From contig NZ_PUIP01000012.1 of the NCBI RefSeq assembly GCF_002968015.1, positions 161,762-225,761 on the forward strand: DNA of 64,000 nt, in the 5' to 3' direction. This document shows, piece by piece, positions 24,980 through 33,014 of this stretch. Source of the stretch: Massilia phosphatilytica. Its GTDB lineage: Bacteria; Pseudomonadota; Gammaproteobacteria; Burkholderiales; Burkholderiaceae_D. Both the position numbers and the translations under genes were made by a program. The number at the start of each line of letters is the position of its first letter. Positions within the stretch are counted from its first letter, which is position 1. Under the pieces are notes generated by a model. The model made no database searches and was not told the origin of the DNA. It worked only from the letters and a program-made list of their open reading frames with translations.

Positions 24980-25087
24980 CTAGAATGCCACGTTTTGCGG
25001 CGCCGACCCGAGCTCCGCCAGGCAGATCGCAGCCAGCGCGAGCAGGGTGTAGATGAGCACGGCGCCGCTGATCAGATGCAGTTTCAT
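24980..25087 (-). CDS. 35-residue single-span membrane peptide
   Basis: The frame from ATG at 25087 to TAG at 24980 encodes MKLHLISGAVLIYTLLALAA followed by ICLAELGSAPQNVAF. It has one hydrophobic helix (about residues 5-24) with a short polar tail. A GGGA ribosome-type site lies about seven bases upstream. It is antisense to nothing else, lying alone between the hemH repeat and the grpE promoter region. Small size means chance cannot be excluded, but start, ribosome site and a clean helix argue for a real small protein. Function unknown. Confidence 0.6.
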   Translation of the reverse strand: MKLHLISGAVLIYTLLALAAICLAELGSAPQNVAF

Positions 25088-25223
25088 GTTCGTTCCCATT
25101 GGGTCGGTAGACGGATGTCTTAACGACACGATAGTAGAACGGCTGGCTGTCGATGGTGACTACGAGCAAGTAAATCTTGTAACAAAAGACTACGTATATC
25201 TGCATATAAAGTCGACAATTCCC

Positions 25224-25251
25224 CTTGAAAATGTAGGCGAATGCCCAATAT
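25224..25251 (+). promoter_or_regulatory. Sigma-32 heat-shock promoter of grpE
   Basis: CTTGAAA (25224-25230), 13 bases, then CCCAATAT (25244-25251). This matches the sigma-32 consensus CTTGAAA-N13-CCCCATNT closely. The start of transcription would fall about 60 bases before grpE. No CIRCE element is present. Confidence 0.8.
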
Positions 25252-25319
25252 GGGGGCCTGTGTGACTGCAGTACTCGTCCAACCCATCAGCCAAGTCCTT
25301 GATTTCAGGAGTTTTTTCG

Positions 25320-25874
25320 ATGCAAGACCAAGAAAACCAAGAGGTGAGCAACCAGCCGGAAGCCGCCGACGCTGCAGCAGCAGCCGCGGCAGCGCAGGCT
25401 GCCCCGGCAAACGAGCCCGGCCTCGAAGAACAGCTGAGCGCCACCGAAGCCAAGCTGGCCGAGATGCACGATGCCTTCATGCGTGCCAAGGCCGATGCGG
25501 ACAATATCCGCCGCCGTGCCCAGGAAGATGTGAGCAAGGCCCACAAGTTCGCCATCGAAAGCTTCGCCGAGGCCATGGTGCCCGTGCGCGATAGCCTCGA
25601 GATGGCGCTGAAAGTCGAAGCGCCGACGGTCGAATCGATCAAGGAAGGCGTCGAGATGACCCTGAAGCAGCTCACCGCCGCGTTCGAGAAGAACCGCCTG
25701 GTCGAAGTGATGCCGCAGCCGGGCGACAAGCTCGACCCGAACAAGCACCAGGCCGTGGCCGTGGTGCCGTCCGACCAGGAAGCGAACACCGTGGTGGCGG
25801 TCCTGCAGAAGGGTTACATGATCGCCGACCGCCTGCTGCGTCCGGCCATCGTGACCGCCGCCGCACCGAAATAA
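25320..25874 (+). CDS. grpE: Nucleotide exchange factor GrpE
   Basis: A 184-residue co-chaperone that releases ADP from DnaK. An Ala/Glu-rich flexible N-terminus leads into the long coiled coil (LEEQLSATEAKLAEMHDAFMRAKADADN and onward), then the beta-domain with HQAVAVVPS and the closing GYMIADRLLRPAIVTAA, all typical. AGGAG precedes the ATG at 25320; an in-frame ATG seven codons earlier lacks a site. It has its own sigma-32 promoter and is followed by dnaK. Confidence 0.96.
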   Translation: MQDQENQEVSNQPEAADAAAAAAAAQAAPANEPGLEEQLSATEAKLAEMHDAFMRAKADADNIRRRAQEDVSKAHKFAIESFAEAMVPVRDSLEMALKVEAPTVESIKEGVEMTLKQLTAAFEKNRLVEVMPQPGDKLDPNKHQAVAVVPSDQEANTVVAVLQKGYMIADRLLRPAIVTAAAPK

Positions 25875-25898
25875 TGTCGCAACGGAGGTGAATAACCT

Positions 25899-25926
25899 CT
25901 TGAAACTAAGCGACATTTCCCAATAT
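25899..25926 (+). promoter_or_regulatory. Sigma-32 heat-shock promoter of dnaK
   Basis: CTTGAAA (25899-25905), 13 bases, then CCCAATAT (25919-25926), the same elements and spacing as the grpE promoter. It lies in the grpE-dnaK gap and ends 41 bases before the dnaK start, so dnaK can be induced separately from grpE. Confidence 0.82.
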
Positions 25927-25967
25927 TCGACACATCTGAAAACTTAGTACTAAAAAAGGAAAATATT

Positions 25968-27908
25968 ATGGGCAGAATCATCGGTATCGACCTGGGCACC
26001 ACCAACTCCTGCGTGGCGATCATGGAAAATGGTCAGCCCAAGGTCATCGAAAATGCGGAAGGCGCCCGTACTACGCCTTCGATCATCGCTTATCAGGAAG
26101 ATGGCGAGATCCTGGTTGGCGCGCCGGCGAAACGCCAGGCCGTCACCAACCCGAAGAACACCCTGTTCGCGGTCAAGCGCCTGATCGGCCGTAAATTCGA
26201 CGAGAAGGAAGTCCAGAAGGACATCAGCCTGATGCCGTACACGATCACGAAGGCCGACAACGGCGATGCGTGGGTCGGCGTGCGCGACAAGAAACTGGCA
26301 CCGCCGCAGATCTCGGCCGAAGTGCTGCGCAAGATGAAGAAGACCGCCGAAGACTACCTCGGCGAAGAAGTGACGGAAGCCGTCATCACGGTTCCGGCCT
26401 ACTTCAATGACTCGCAGCGCCAGGCGACCAAGGACGCCGGCCGCATCGCGGGCCTGGACGTCAAGCGCATCATCAACGAGCCGACCGCGGCCGCGCTGGC
26501 ATTCGGCCTGGACAAGACCGACAAGGGCGACCGCAAGATCGCCGTGTATGACCTCGGCGGCGGTACGTTCGACGTGTCGATCATCGAGATCGCCGACGTG
26601 GACGGCGAGAAGCAGTTCGAAGTGCTGTCGACCAACGGCGACACGTTCCTGGGCGGCGAAGACTTCGACCAGCGCATCATCGACTACATCATCGACGAGT
26701 TCAAGAAGATCAACGGCCTCGACCTGTCGAAAGACCCGATCGCCCTGCAGCGCATCAAGGCTTCGGCCGAGCGCGCGAAGATCGAACTGTCGTCGTCGCA
26801 GCAGACCGAGATCAACGAGCCGTACATCGCCATGGCGAACGGCGCGCCGGTCCACCTGAACCTGAAGATCACCCGCGCCAAGCTGGAAGCGCTGGTCGAG
26901 GAACTGATCGCCAAGACCATCGAACCGTGCCGCGTCGCCATCAAGGATGCGGGCGTCAAGGTCTCGGACATCGACGACATCATCCTGGTCGGCGGCATGA
27001 CCCGTATGCCGAAGGTGCAGGAAAAAGTTAAAGAGTTCTTCGGCAAGGACCCGCGCAAGGACGTGAACCCGGACGAGGCCGTCGCAGTCGGCGCCGCCAT
27101 CCAGGGCTCCGTGCTGGCCGGCGACCGCAAGGACCTGCTGCTGCTGGACGTGACCCCGCTGTCGCTGGGTATCGAAACCCTGGGCGGCGTGATGACCAAG
27201 ATGATCCAGAAGAACACCACGATCCCGACCAAGTTCTCGCAGGTGTTCTCGACCGCCGACGACAACCAGCCGGCCGTGACCATCAAGGTCTACCAGGGCG
27301 AACGCGAAATCGCCGCCGGCAACAAGGGCCTGGGCGAATTCAACCTGGAAGGCATCCCGCCGGCACCGCGCGGCACGCCGCAGATCGAAGTGACCTTCGA
27401 CATCGACGCCAACGGCATCCTGCACGTGGGCGCGAAGGACAAGGCCACCGGTAAAGAGAACAAGATCACCATCAAGGCCAACTCGGGTCTGTCGGAAGAC
27501 GAGATCCAGAAGATGGTGAAGGACGCCGAGCTGAACGCGGAAGAAGACAAGAAGGTCAAGGAACTGGCCGAGTCGCGCAACCAGGCGGACGCGCTGGTGC
27601 ACTCGACCAAGAAGTCCCTGACCGAGTACGGCGACAAGCTGGACGCCGGCGAGAAGGAAAAGATCGAAGCCGCGATCACCGACCTGGAAGGTTCGATCAA
27701 GTCGGGCGACAAGGCCGAGATCGACGCCAAGGTGGCTGCGCTGTCGACCGCCGCCCAGAAGCTGGGCGAGAAGATGTACGCCGACATGCAGGCCCAGCAG
27801 GGCGCCGCAGGCGCACAGGCTGGCGGCCAGCAGCCGGGTGCGGAGTCGGCCAAGCAGGATGACGATGTCGTCGATGCCGACTTCAAGGAAGTCAAGGACG
27901 CCAAGTAA
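25968..27908 (+). CDS. dnaK: Chaperone protein DnaK (Hsp70)
   Basis: A 646-residue Hsp70. The ATPase signatures are intact (IGIDLGTTNSCVA, IAVYDLGGGTFDVSI, IILVGGMTRMPKVQ), the linker DLLLLDVTPLSLGIET joins the substrate domain, and the C-terminal lid ends in an Ala/Gln/Gly-rich tail followed by DDDVVDADFKEVKD. Length is standard. A GGAAA site precedes the ATG. Codon use is strongly biased, as expected for an abundant protein. A hairpin and an intrinsic terminator follow, so dnaJ has at least partly separate transcription. Confidence 0.98.
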   Translation: MGRIIGIDLGTTNSCVAIMENGQPKVIENAEGARTTPSIIAYQEDGEILVGAPAKRQAVTNPKNTLFAVKRLIGRKFDEKEVQKDISLMPYTITKADNGDAWVGVRDKKLAPPQISAEVLRKMKKTAEDYLGEEVTEAVITVPAYFNDSQRQATKDAGRIAGLDVKRIINEPTAAALAFGLDKTDKGDRKIAVYDLGGGTFDVSIIEIADVDGEKQFEVLSTNGDTFLGGEDFDQRIIDYIIDEFKKINGLDLSKDPIALQRIKASAERAKIELSSSQQTEINEPYIAMANGAPVHLNLKITRAKLEALVEELIAKTIEPCRVAIKDAGVKVSDIDDIILVGGMTRMPKVQEKVKEFFGKDPRKDVNPDEAVAVGAAIQGSVLAGDRKDLLLLDVTPLSLGIETLGGVMTKMIQKNTTIPTKFSQVFSTADDNQPAVTIKVYQGEREIAAGNKGLGEFNLEGIPPAPRGTPQIEVTFDIDANGILHVGAKDKATGKENKITIKANSGLSEDEIQKMVKDAELNAEEDKKVKELAESRNQADALVHSTKKSLTEYGDKLDAGEKEKIEAAITDLEGSIKSGDKAEIDAKVAALSTAAQKLGEKMYADMQAQQGAAGAQAGGQQPGAESAKQDDDVVDADFKEVKDAK

Positions 27909-27917
27909 GGACGTCCG

Positions 27918-27947
27918 GACGGGGCGGGCTTAACGGCCGGCCCCGTC
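27918..27947. repeat. Strong hairpin after dnaK
   Basis: GACGGGGC (27918-27925) pairs with GCCCCGTC (27940-27947), with inner GGC/GCC pairs. It lies nine bases after the dnaK stop and just before the intrinsic terminator, and could protect the dnaK mRNA 3' end. Confidence 0.55.
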
Positions 27948-27957
27948 GCCGCAACCC

Positions 27958-27996
27958 CGAGCCGATGCGACCTCATGGTGCCCGGCTCGTTTTTTT
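27958..27996 (+). terminator. Intrinsic terminator of dnaK
   Basis: CGAGCCG (27958-27964) and CGGCTCG (27983-27989) form the stem, followed by seven T residues (27990-27996). The 18-base loop is long, so some read-through into dnaJ is possible. Confidence 0.7.
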
Positions 27997-28026
27997 GTGG
28001 TGTGTCCAACATCCTCGGGCCCGCTC

Positions 28027-28047
28027 CGGCCGTTGTTTTTACGGCCG
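28027..28047. repeat. Inverted repeat upstream of dnaJ
   Basis: CGGCCGT (28027-28033) and ACGGCCG (28041-28047) form a perfect seven-base dyad with a T-rich loop. A TATACT element follows at 28075-28080 and could be a -10 for dnaJ, though no fitting -35 was found. The role is unknown. Confidence 0.4.
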
Positions 28048-28163
28048 AGTCGCGCAAGCCCGACATGCTCACTGTATACTCGTATCCTTTTGGGCTGTGC
28101 GATCGCAGGTGTCAACCTGGTCCGCCACAGTTCTTTTGTAGATAGACAGCAAGGTGCCGACAA

Positions 28164-29285
28164 ATGGCAAAGCGTGATTTTTACGAGATCCTCGGCGTCG
28201 CGAAGACCGCTTCGGAAGACGAGATCAAGAAGGCCTATCGCAAGCTTGCGATGAAGTACCATCCCGACCGCAATCCCGACAACAAGGAAGCGGAAGAGAA
28301 GTTCAAGGAGGTCAAGGAAGCCTACGAGATGCTGACCAATCCGGAAAAGCGCGAGGCTTATGACCGCTATGGTCACGCTGGCGTCGATCCGAACGGCGGC
28401 ATGGGCGGCGGCTTCGGTGCCGGCGGCTTCGGCGATGCGTTCGGCGACATCTTCGGCGACATCTTCGGCGGCGGTCGTGGCCGCAGCTCCGGCCCGCAGG
28501 TGTACCGCGGCGCCGACCTGCGCTATAACCTGGAAATTTCGCTGGAGCAGGCAGCCGCCGGCTTCGACACGACGATCCGCGTGCCGAGCTGGGACAAGTG
28601 TGACACGTGCCACGGCAGCGGCGCCAAGCCGGGCACGTCGCCCGTCACCTGCACGACCTGCCACGGCCACGGCCAGGTGCGCATGCAGCAGGGCTTCTTC
28701 TCGATCCAGCAGACCTGCCCGAAGTGCCACGGCAGCGGCAAGATCATTCCAGAACCGTGCGCATCCTGCGGCGGCGCCGGACGCATCAAGCGCAACAAGA
28801 CGCTGGAAGTCAAGATCCCGGCGGGTATCGACAGCGGCATGCGCATCCGCTCGACCGGCAACGGCGAGCCGGGCACGAACGGCGGGCCGCCGGGCGACCT
28901 GTACGTCGAGATCCATATCAAGCCGCACACCGTGTTCCAGCGCGAAGGCGACGACCTGCATTGCGAAATGCCGATCTCGTTCAGCAAGGCTGCACTGGGC
29001 GGCGAGATCGAGGTGCCGACCCTGGGAGGCAAGGTATCGTTCACGATCCCCGAAGGCACCCAGACCGGCAAGACCTTCCGCCTCAAGGGCAAGGGCATCA
29101 AGGGCGTGCGCTCGGGCTATTCGGGCGACCTGTTCTGCCACGTCGTGGTCGAGACGCCCGTCAAGCTCACCGAGAAGCAGAAGGACCTGCTGCGCGAATT
29201 CGACCGCCTGACGAACGAAGGCGGCGCGAAGCACAGCCCGCAGAGCAAGGGCTGGATGGACAAGGTAAAGGACTTCTTCGAGTAA
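28164..29285 (+). CDS. dnaJ: Chaperone protein DnaJ (Hsp40)
   Basis: A 373-residue type I J-protein that delivers clients to DnaK. The J-domain carries HPD at residues 33-35, a Gly/Phe-rich linker follows (GMGGGFGAGGFGDAFGDIFG), then four CxxCxGxG zinc repeats (CDTCHGSG, CTTCHGHG, CPKCHGSG, CASCGGAG) and the C-terminal substrate domains. No sigma-32 promoter is seen directly before it; expression may come from dnaK read-through or from a TATACT element near 28075. Confidence 0.97.
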   Translation: MAKRDFYEILGVAKTASEDEIKKAYRKLAMKYHPDRNPDNKEAEEKFKEVKEAYEMLTNPEKREAYDRYGHAGVDPNGGMGGGFGAGGFGDAFGDIFGDIFGGGRGRSSGPQVYRGADLRYNLEISLEQAAAGFDTTIRVPSWDKCDTCHGSGAKPGTSPVTCTTCHGHGQVRMQQGFFSIQQTCPKCHGSGKIIPEPCASCGGAGRIKRNKTLEVKIPAGIDSGMRIRSTGNGEPGTNGGPPGDLYVEIHIKPHTVFQREGDDLHCEMPISFSKAALGGEIEVPTLGGKVSFTIPEGTQTGKTFRLKGKGIKGVRSGYSGDLFCHVVVETPVKLTEKQKDLLREFDRLTNEGGAKHSPQSKGWMDKVKDFFE

Positions 29286-29297
29286 GATGTCGGATGG

Positions 29298-29331
29298 ACC
29301 GCCGGGCGCGCGAGCCCCGGCGGTTTTTTTT
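29298..29331 (+). terminator. Intrinsic terminator of dnaJ
   Basis: ACCGCCGGG (29298-29306) and CCCGGCGGT (29316-29324) form a nine-base stem with a nine-base loop, followed by eight T residues. It closes the chaperone block. Confidence 0.9.
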
Positions 29332-29379
29332 GACCAGAGTGTGGTCGATTAAACAAGTTTTGTAGCAAGGTAAAACGCC

Positions 29380-30054
29380 ATGGCAAAGACCCCCACCGGC
29401 CTCACCGCCGCAGACCTCTTCGAACGCAACCGCCAATGGGCGGCGTCGATGATCCAGGAGGATCCTGATTTCTTCAAGGACCTGGCCTCCCAACAATCCC
29501 CGGAATACCTGTGGATCGGCTGCTCCGATAGCCGCGTACCCGCGAATGAACTCGTCGGCATGGCGCCGGGCGAACTGTTCGTGCATCGCAACATCGCCAA
29601 CGTCGTCTCCCACTCCGACCTGAACTGCCTGACCGTGCTGCAGTTCGCCATCGACGTGCTGAAGGTCAAGCACGTCATCCTGTGCGGCCACTATGGCTGC
29701 TCGGGCGTGGGCGCGGCCCTGAACAACACCCGCGTCGGCCTGGCCGACAACTGGCTCGGCCACGTGCGCGACGTGCGCGACAAGCACGGCAAATACCTGG
29801 GTAATGTGGCCGGTACCGCCGCGACCAACCGTCTCGTGGAACTGAACGTGGCCGAGCAGGTCATCAACATCGCCCAGACCACGGTTGTGCGCGACGCCTG
29901 GGAACGCGGCCAGGACATCACCATCCACAGCTGGGTCTACGGCGTGCACGACGGCCTGCTGCGCGACCTCGGCGTCACCGTCAGCAGCTACGAGGAAATC
30001 AAGCCGAAGCTGGACAAGATCCTGCAGGGCTACCTGGTCGGCGGCAACAAGTGA
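29380..30054 (+). CDS. can: Beta-class carbonic anhydrase
   Basis: A 224-residue zinc enzyme interconverting CO2 and bicarbonate. The zinc ligands Cys48 (WIGCSDSRVP), His104 and Cys107 (CGHYGCSG) and the catalytic Asp50/Arg52 dyad are all present, and the length fits the Can branch. The stop codon overlaps the next start by one base (TGATG), so a MazG-like gene is probably co-translated, an unusual pairing with no obvious shared pathway. Confidence 0.96.
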   Translation: MAKTPTGLTAADLFERNRQWAASMIQEDPDFFKDLASQQSPEYLWIGCSDSRVPANELVGMAPGELFVHRNIANVVSHSDLNCLTVLQFAIDVLKVKHVILCGHYGCSGVGAALNNTRVGLADNWLGHVRDVRDKHGKYLGNVAGTAATNRLVELNVAEQVINIAQTTVVRDAWERGQDITIHSWVYGVHDGLLRDLGVTVSSYEEIKPKLDKILQGYLVGGNK

Positions 30055-30416
30055 TGCAGCCCGGCGGCGAACTCGACCAACTGCGCGCCATCGTGCGCCA
30101 GTTCGTCGAGGAGCGTGACTGGGACCAGTTCCACACGCCCAAGAACCTGGCGTCCGCGCTGACGGTGGAAGCGGCCGAGCTGCTGGAACACTTCCAGTGG
30201 CTGCAGCACGGCCGTGCCGACGAGCTCGGCGCGGACAAGCTCGTGGAAGTGCGCCACGAGATGGCCGACGTGCTCGTCTATCTCGTGCGCCTCGCCGACA
30301 AGCTCGACGTCGATCTCCTCGCCGCCGTGCAGGAAAAAATGGTGCTCAATCGCGCCAAGTACCCGGCCGACCAGGTGCGAGGCGACGCGCGCAAGTATTA
30401 CGAATACAAGCGTTGA
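30054..30416 (+). CDS. MazG-like nucleotide pyrophosphohydrolase
   Basis: A 120-residue all-alpha NTP pyrophosphatase of the MazG/RS21-C6 (dCTPase-like) type. The metal-binding pairs are visible as TVEAAELLEHFQW and VRHEMADVLVYLVRLAD, which are the E-x-x-E and E-x-x-D motifs of the fold. It probably removes non-canonical or excess (d)NTPs. The ATG at 30054 overlaps the can stop. It is convergent with gabD, with three bases between the genes. Confidence 0.88.
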   Translation: MQPGGELDQLRAIVRQFVEERDWDQFHTPKNLASALTVEAAELLEHFQWLQHGRADELGADKLVEVRHEMADVLVYLVRLADKLDVDLLAAVQEKMVLNRAKYPADQVRGDARKYYEYKR

Positions 30417-30419
30417 CCA

Positions 30420-31874
30420 TCACATCCCGCCCAGGCAGATGTATTTGATGACGAGATAGTCGTCCATGCCATACTTCGACCCTTCGCGCCCCAGGCCGGA
30501 TTGCTTGACGCCGCCAAACGGCGCGACCTCGTTCGAGATCAGGCCCGTGTTCACGCCCACCATGCCCGACTCGATCTGCTCGGCCACACGCCACACGCGG
30601 CCGATGTCGCGCGCGTAGAAATACGACGCCAGCCCGTATTCCGTCGCATTGGCGAGGGCGATCGCTTCCTCCTCGGTGTGAAAACGGAACAGCGGCGCCA
30701 CGGGTCCGAACGTCTCCTCGTCCGAGATCAGCATCTGCGGCGTGACGTCGGCCAGCACGGTCGGCTCGAAGAAGGTGTGACCGAGCGGGTGACGCTTGCC
30801 GCCGAGCAGTAAACGGGCGCCCTTGCCGAGCGCATCGGCGATGTGGTGCTCGACTTTCTCCACGGCTTTTTCTTCGATCAGCGGACCCTGGTTCACGCCA
30901 GGCTCCATGCCATTGCCGACCTTGAGTTTCGCGACGGCGGCCGTCAGCCTGGCGGCGAATGCCTCATAGACGCCATCCTGCACGTAGATGCGGTTGGCGC
31001 ACACGCAGGTCTGCCCCATGTTGCGGTATTTCGAGGCCATGGCGCCTTCGACGGCGGCATCGAGGTCGGCGTCGTCGAACACGATGAACGACGCGTTGCC
31101 GCCCAGTTCCAGCGACAACTTCTTGACCGTCGGTGCGCATTGCTCCATCAGCAGGCGGCCGACCTGCGTGGAGCCTGTGAAGCTGAGCTTGCGCACGATG
31201 GGGTTCGCGCACATCTCCGCGCCGATCGTTTTCGAGTCGCCGATCACGATGGAAAACACGCCCTTCGGCACGCCGGCCCGCTCCGCCAGAACGGCCAGCG
31301 CGAGGGCGGAATAGGGTGTCAGCTCGGCCGGTTTCAGCACGATGGGGCAGCCGGCCGCGAGCGCCGGACCGACCTTGCGGGTGATCATCGCGGCCGGGAA
31401 ATTCCACGGCGTGATCGCGGCACACACGCCGATCGGCTCCTTCGTGACGACGATGCGGCGGTCGCGCGCGGGCGATTCCAGCACGTCGCCTTCGATGCGC
31501 TTGGCCTGCTCGCCGAACCATTCGAGGAACGACGCGGCGTAGGCGATTTCTCCCTTCGATTCGGCCAGCGGCTTGCCCTGTTCGGCCGTCATGATAGCGG
31601 CCAGGTCGTCCGCGTTGTCCAGCATCAGGTCGTTCCACTTGCGCAGGATGACAGCACGTTCGCGCGCCGTCTTCCTGCGCCAGGCGGGCCAGGCGGCCTG
31701 TGCCGCATCGATGGCGCGCCGGGTTTCCTGTGCGCCCATGTGCGGCACGGTGCCGAGCGTTTCTCCGGTGGCGGGGTTGATCACGGGGACGGTCTTGCCG
31801 CCGTCGGCATCGCACCAGGCACCGTCGATGTAGGCCTGCTGGCGCAGCAGGGAAGGATCGTTGAGGTTCAGCAT
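30420..31874 (-). CDS. gabD: NAD(P)-dependent succinate-semialdehyde dehydrogenase
   Basis: A 484-residue aldehyde dehydrogenase oxidising succinate semialdehyde to succinate. The general base Glu256 (LELGGNA) and the catalytic Cys290 are present; Cys292 two positions on (GQTCVCANR) is characteristic of GabD. The NAD motif FTGSTQVG and the substrate segment TPWNFPAAMITRK agree. A GAGGA site precedes the ATG. It is divergent from puuD and would complete the putrescine-GABA-succinate route encoded next door; a GABA transaminase other than the putrescine aminotransferase is not in the window. Confidence 0.93.
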   Translation of the reverse strand: MLNLNDPSLLRQQAYIDGAWCDADGGKTVPVINPATGETLGTVPHMGAQETRRAIDAAQAAWPAWRRKTARERAVILRKWNDLMLDNADDLAAIMTAEQGKPLAESKGEIAYAASFLEWFGEQAKRIEGDVLESPARDRRIVVTKEPIGVCAAITPWNFPAAMITRKVGPALAAGCPIVLKPAELTPYSALALAVLAERAGVPKGVFSIVIGDSKTIGAEMCANPIVRKLSFTGSTQVGRLLMEQCAPTVKKLSLELGGNASFIVFDDADLDAAVEGAMASKYRNMGQTCVCANRIYVQDGVYEAFAARLTAAVAKLKVGNGMEPGVNQGPLIEEKAVEKVEHHIADALGKGARLLLGGKRHPLGHTFFEPTVLADVTPQMLISDEETFGPVAPLFRFHTEEEAIALANATEYGLASYFYARDIGRVWRVAEQIESGMVGVNTGLISNEVAPFGGVKQSGLGREGSKYGMDDYLVIKYICLGGM

Positions 31875-32023
31875 GGGGTCCTCGTCGTCATGTCGTTCGG
31901 GCGGAATTACGATAGCACGATGCTCCCCACGGCCCCGTTTGTGTTGGCATCGTTCTTCAGTTGACGTTAAGCTTTTGCTACGGGTTACAACAGCGAACCC
32001 GCTCGACTAGCAGATCCCAGGAA

Positions 32024-32042
32024 GCGTTTATATTGGGAACGC
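32024..32042. promoter_or_regulatory. Small dyad in the gabD-puuD divergent region
   Basis: The 257-base gap between gabD and puuD holds GCGTT (32024-32028) and AACGC (32038-32042), a five-base dyad with nine-base spacer, and a TATGAT element at 32094-32099 that may be the puuD -10. Nothing else was recognised there. A role in polyamine control is only suggested by position. Confidence 0.3.
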
Positions 32043-32131
32043 GGTTTCCTTGATCTGAAACAACGGCCACTCGCATTCGGACCACTTTGTACGTATGATG
32101 GTTCCTGTGCGCTCACTACAAGGTAGAGACC

Positions 32132-32890
32132 ATGCGCCCGATCGTTTTCGTCCCCGCTTGCACCCGCGATTTCGGTGAACACCCTTACCACGCGGCCCAG
32201 CACAAGTACGTCGACGCCGTCGTCCTCGGTGCCGACTGCGCGCCGCTGATCCTGCCGTCGCTGGGGGAGGCGCTCGACCTGGAGACGATGCTCGCGCTGT
32301 GCGACGGGATCATGCTGACGGGCTCGGCATCGAACGTTCATCCCAGCTATTACTCCGAAGAAGTGCTCGACCCGTCGCTGCCGCAGGACCCGGCGCGCGA
32401 CCAGACGACGTTGCCCCTGATCCGCGCGGCCGTGAAACGCGGCATTCCGATCATCGCGATCTGCCGTGGTTTCCAGGAAATGAACGTGGCGCTGGGCGGC
32501 AGCCTGTACCAGGCGGTGCAAGCCGTGCCCGGTCACTTCGACCACCGCGAAAATCCGGAACTGGGCATGGACGAGCAGTATGGCGACGCCCACAAGATCC
32601 AGCTCGTGGAAGGGGGCATGCTGCACCAGATTATCGGTCTGCCGGAAATTCCCGTGAATTCCCTGCATGGCCAGGGCGTGAACGAACTGGCGCCGGGCCT
32701 CGTCGTCGAGGCGACGGCGGAGGATGGGCTCGTGGAAGCCTTCTCGGTGAGAGATGCGCCCGGCTTCACCCTGGCCGTGCAATGGCATCCGGAATGGCGC
32801 ATCGTCCACAATCCCCATTCGATGAAGATGTTCGGCGCATTCGGCGCCGCCTGCCGCGCCTACAGATCAACGAAACGGACACCGACATGA
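32132..32890 (+). CDS. puuD: Gamma-glutamyl-gamma-aminobutyrate hydrolase
   Basis: A 252-residue class I glutamine amidotransferase-like hydrolase that splits gamma-glutamyl-GABA into glutamate and GABA. The catalytic triad is visible as Cys111 (AICRGFQEMN), His219 and Glu221 (QWHPEW). The TGSASNVHPSYY loop is typical of PuuD. It is the first of three plus-strand genes for putrescine breakdown; puuA follows after 124 bases that contain a small GGGCG-GTCA-CGCCC hairpin at 32906-32919. Confidence 0.94.
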   Translation: MRPIVFVPACTRDFGEHPYHAAQHKYVDAVVLGADCAPLILPSLGEALDLETMLALCDGIMLTGSASNVHPSYYSEEVLDPSLPQDPARDQTTLPLIRAAVKRGIPIIAICRGFQEMNVALGGSLYQAVQAVPGHFDHRENPELGMDEQYGDAHKIQLVEGGMLHQIIGLPEIPVNSLHGQGVNELAPGLVVEATAEDGLVEAFSVRDAPGFTLAVQWHPEWRIVHNPHSMKMFGAFGAACRAYRSTKRTPT

Positions 32891-33014
32891 CCCCCGACGC
32901 GAAATGGGCGGTCACGCCCGTCCCATAGCTTCCGGATTCCTGCTCGACATCCACGCAGCCGCGGGCGGCGCGTTTGCGCTCGCGTGCAATCCATCAACGG
33001 ACAGAGAGAACATC

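Noticed and set aside
25088..25319. CIRCE element (TTAGCACTC-N9-GAGTGCTAA) before grpE
   Set aside because: Looked for and not found; the heat-shock signal is a sigma-32 promoter.
25950..27602. Minus-strand open frame opposite dnaK
   Set aside because: Shadow of strongly biased dnaK codons.
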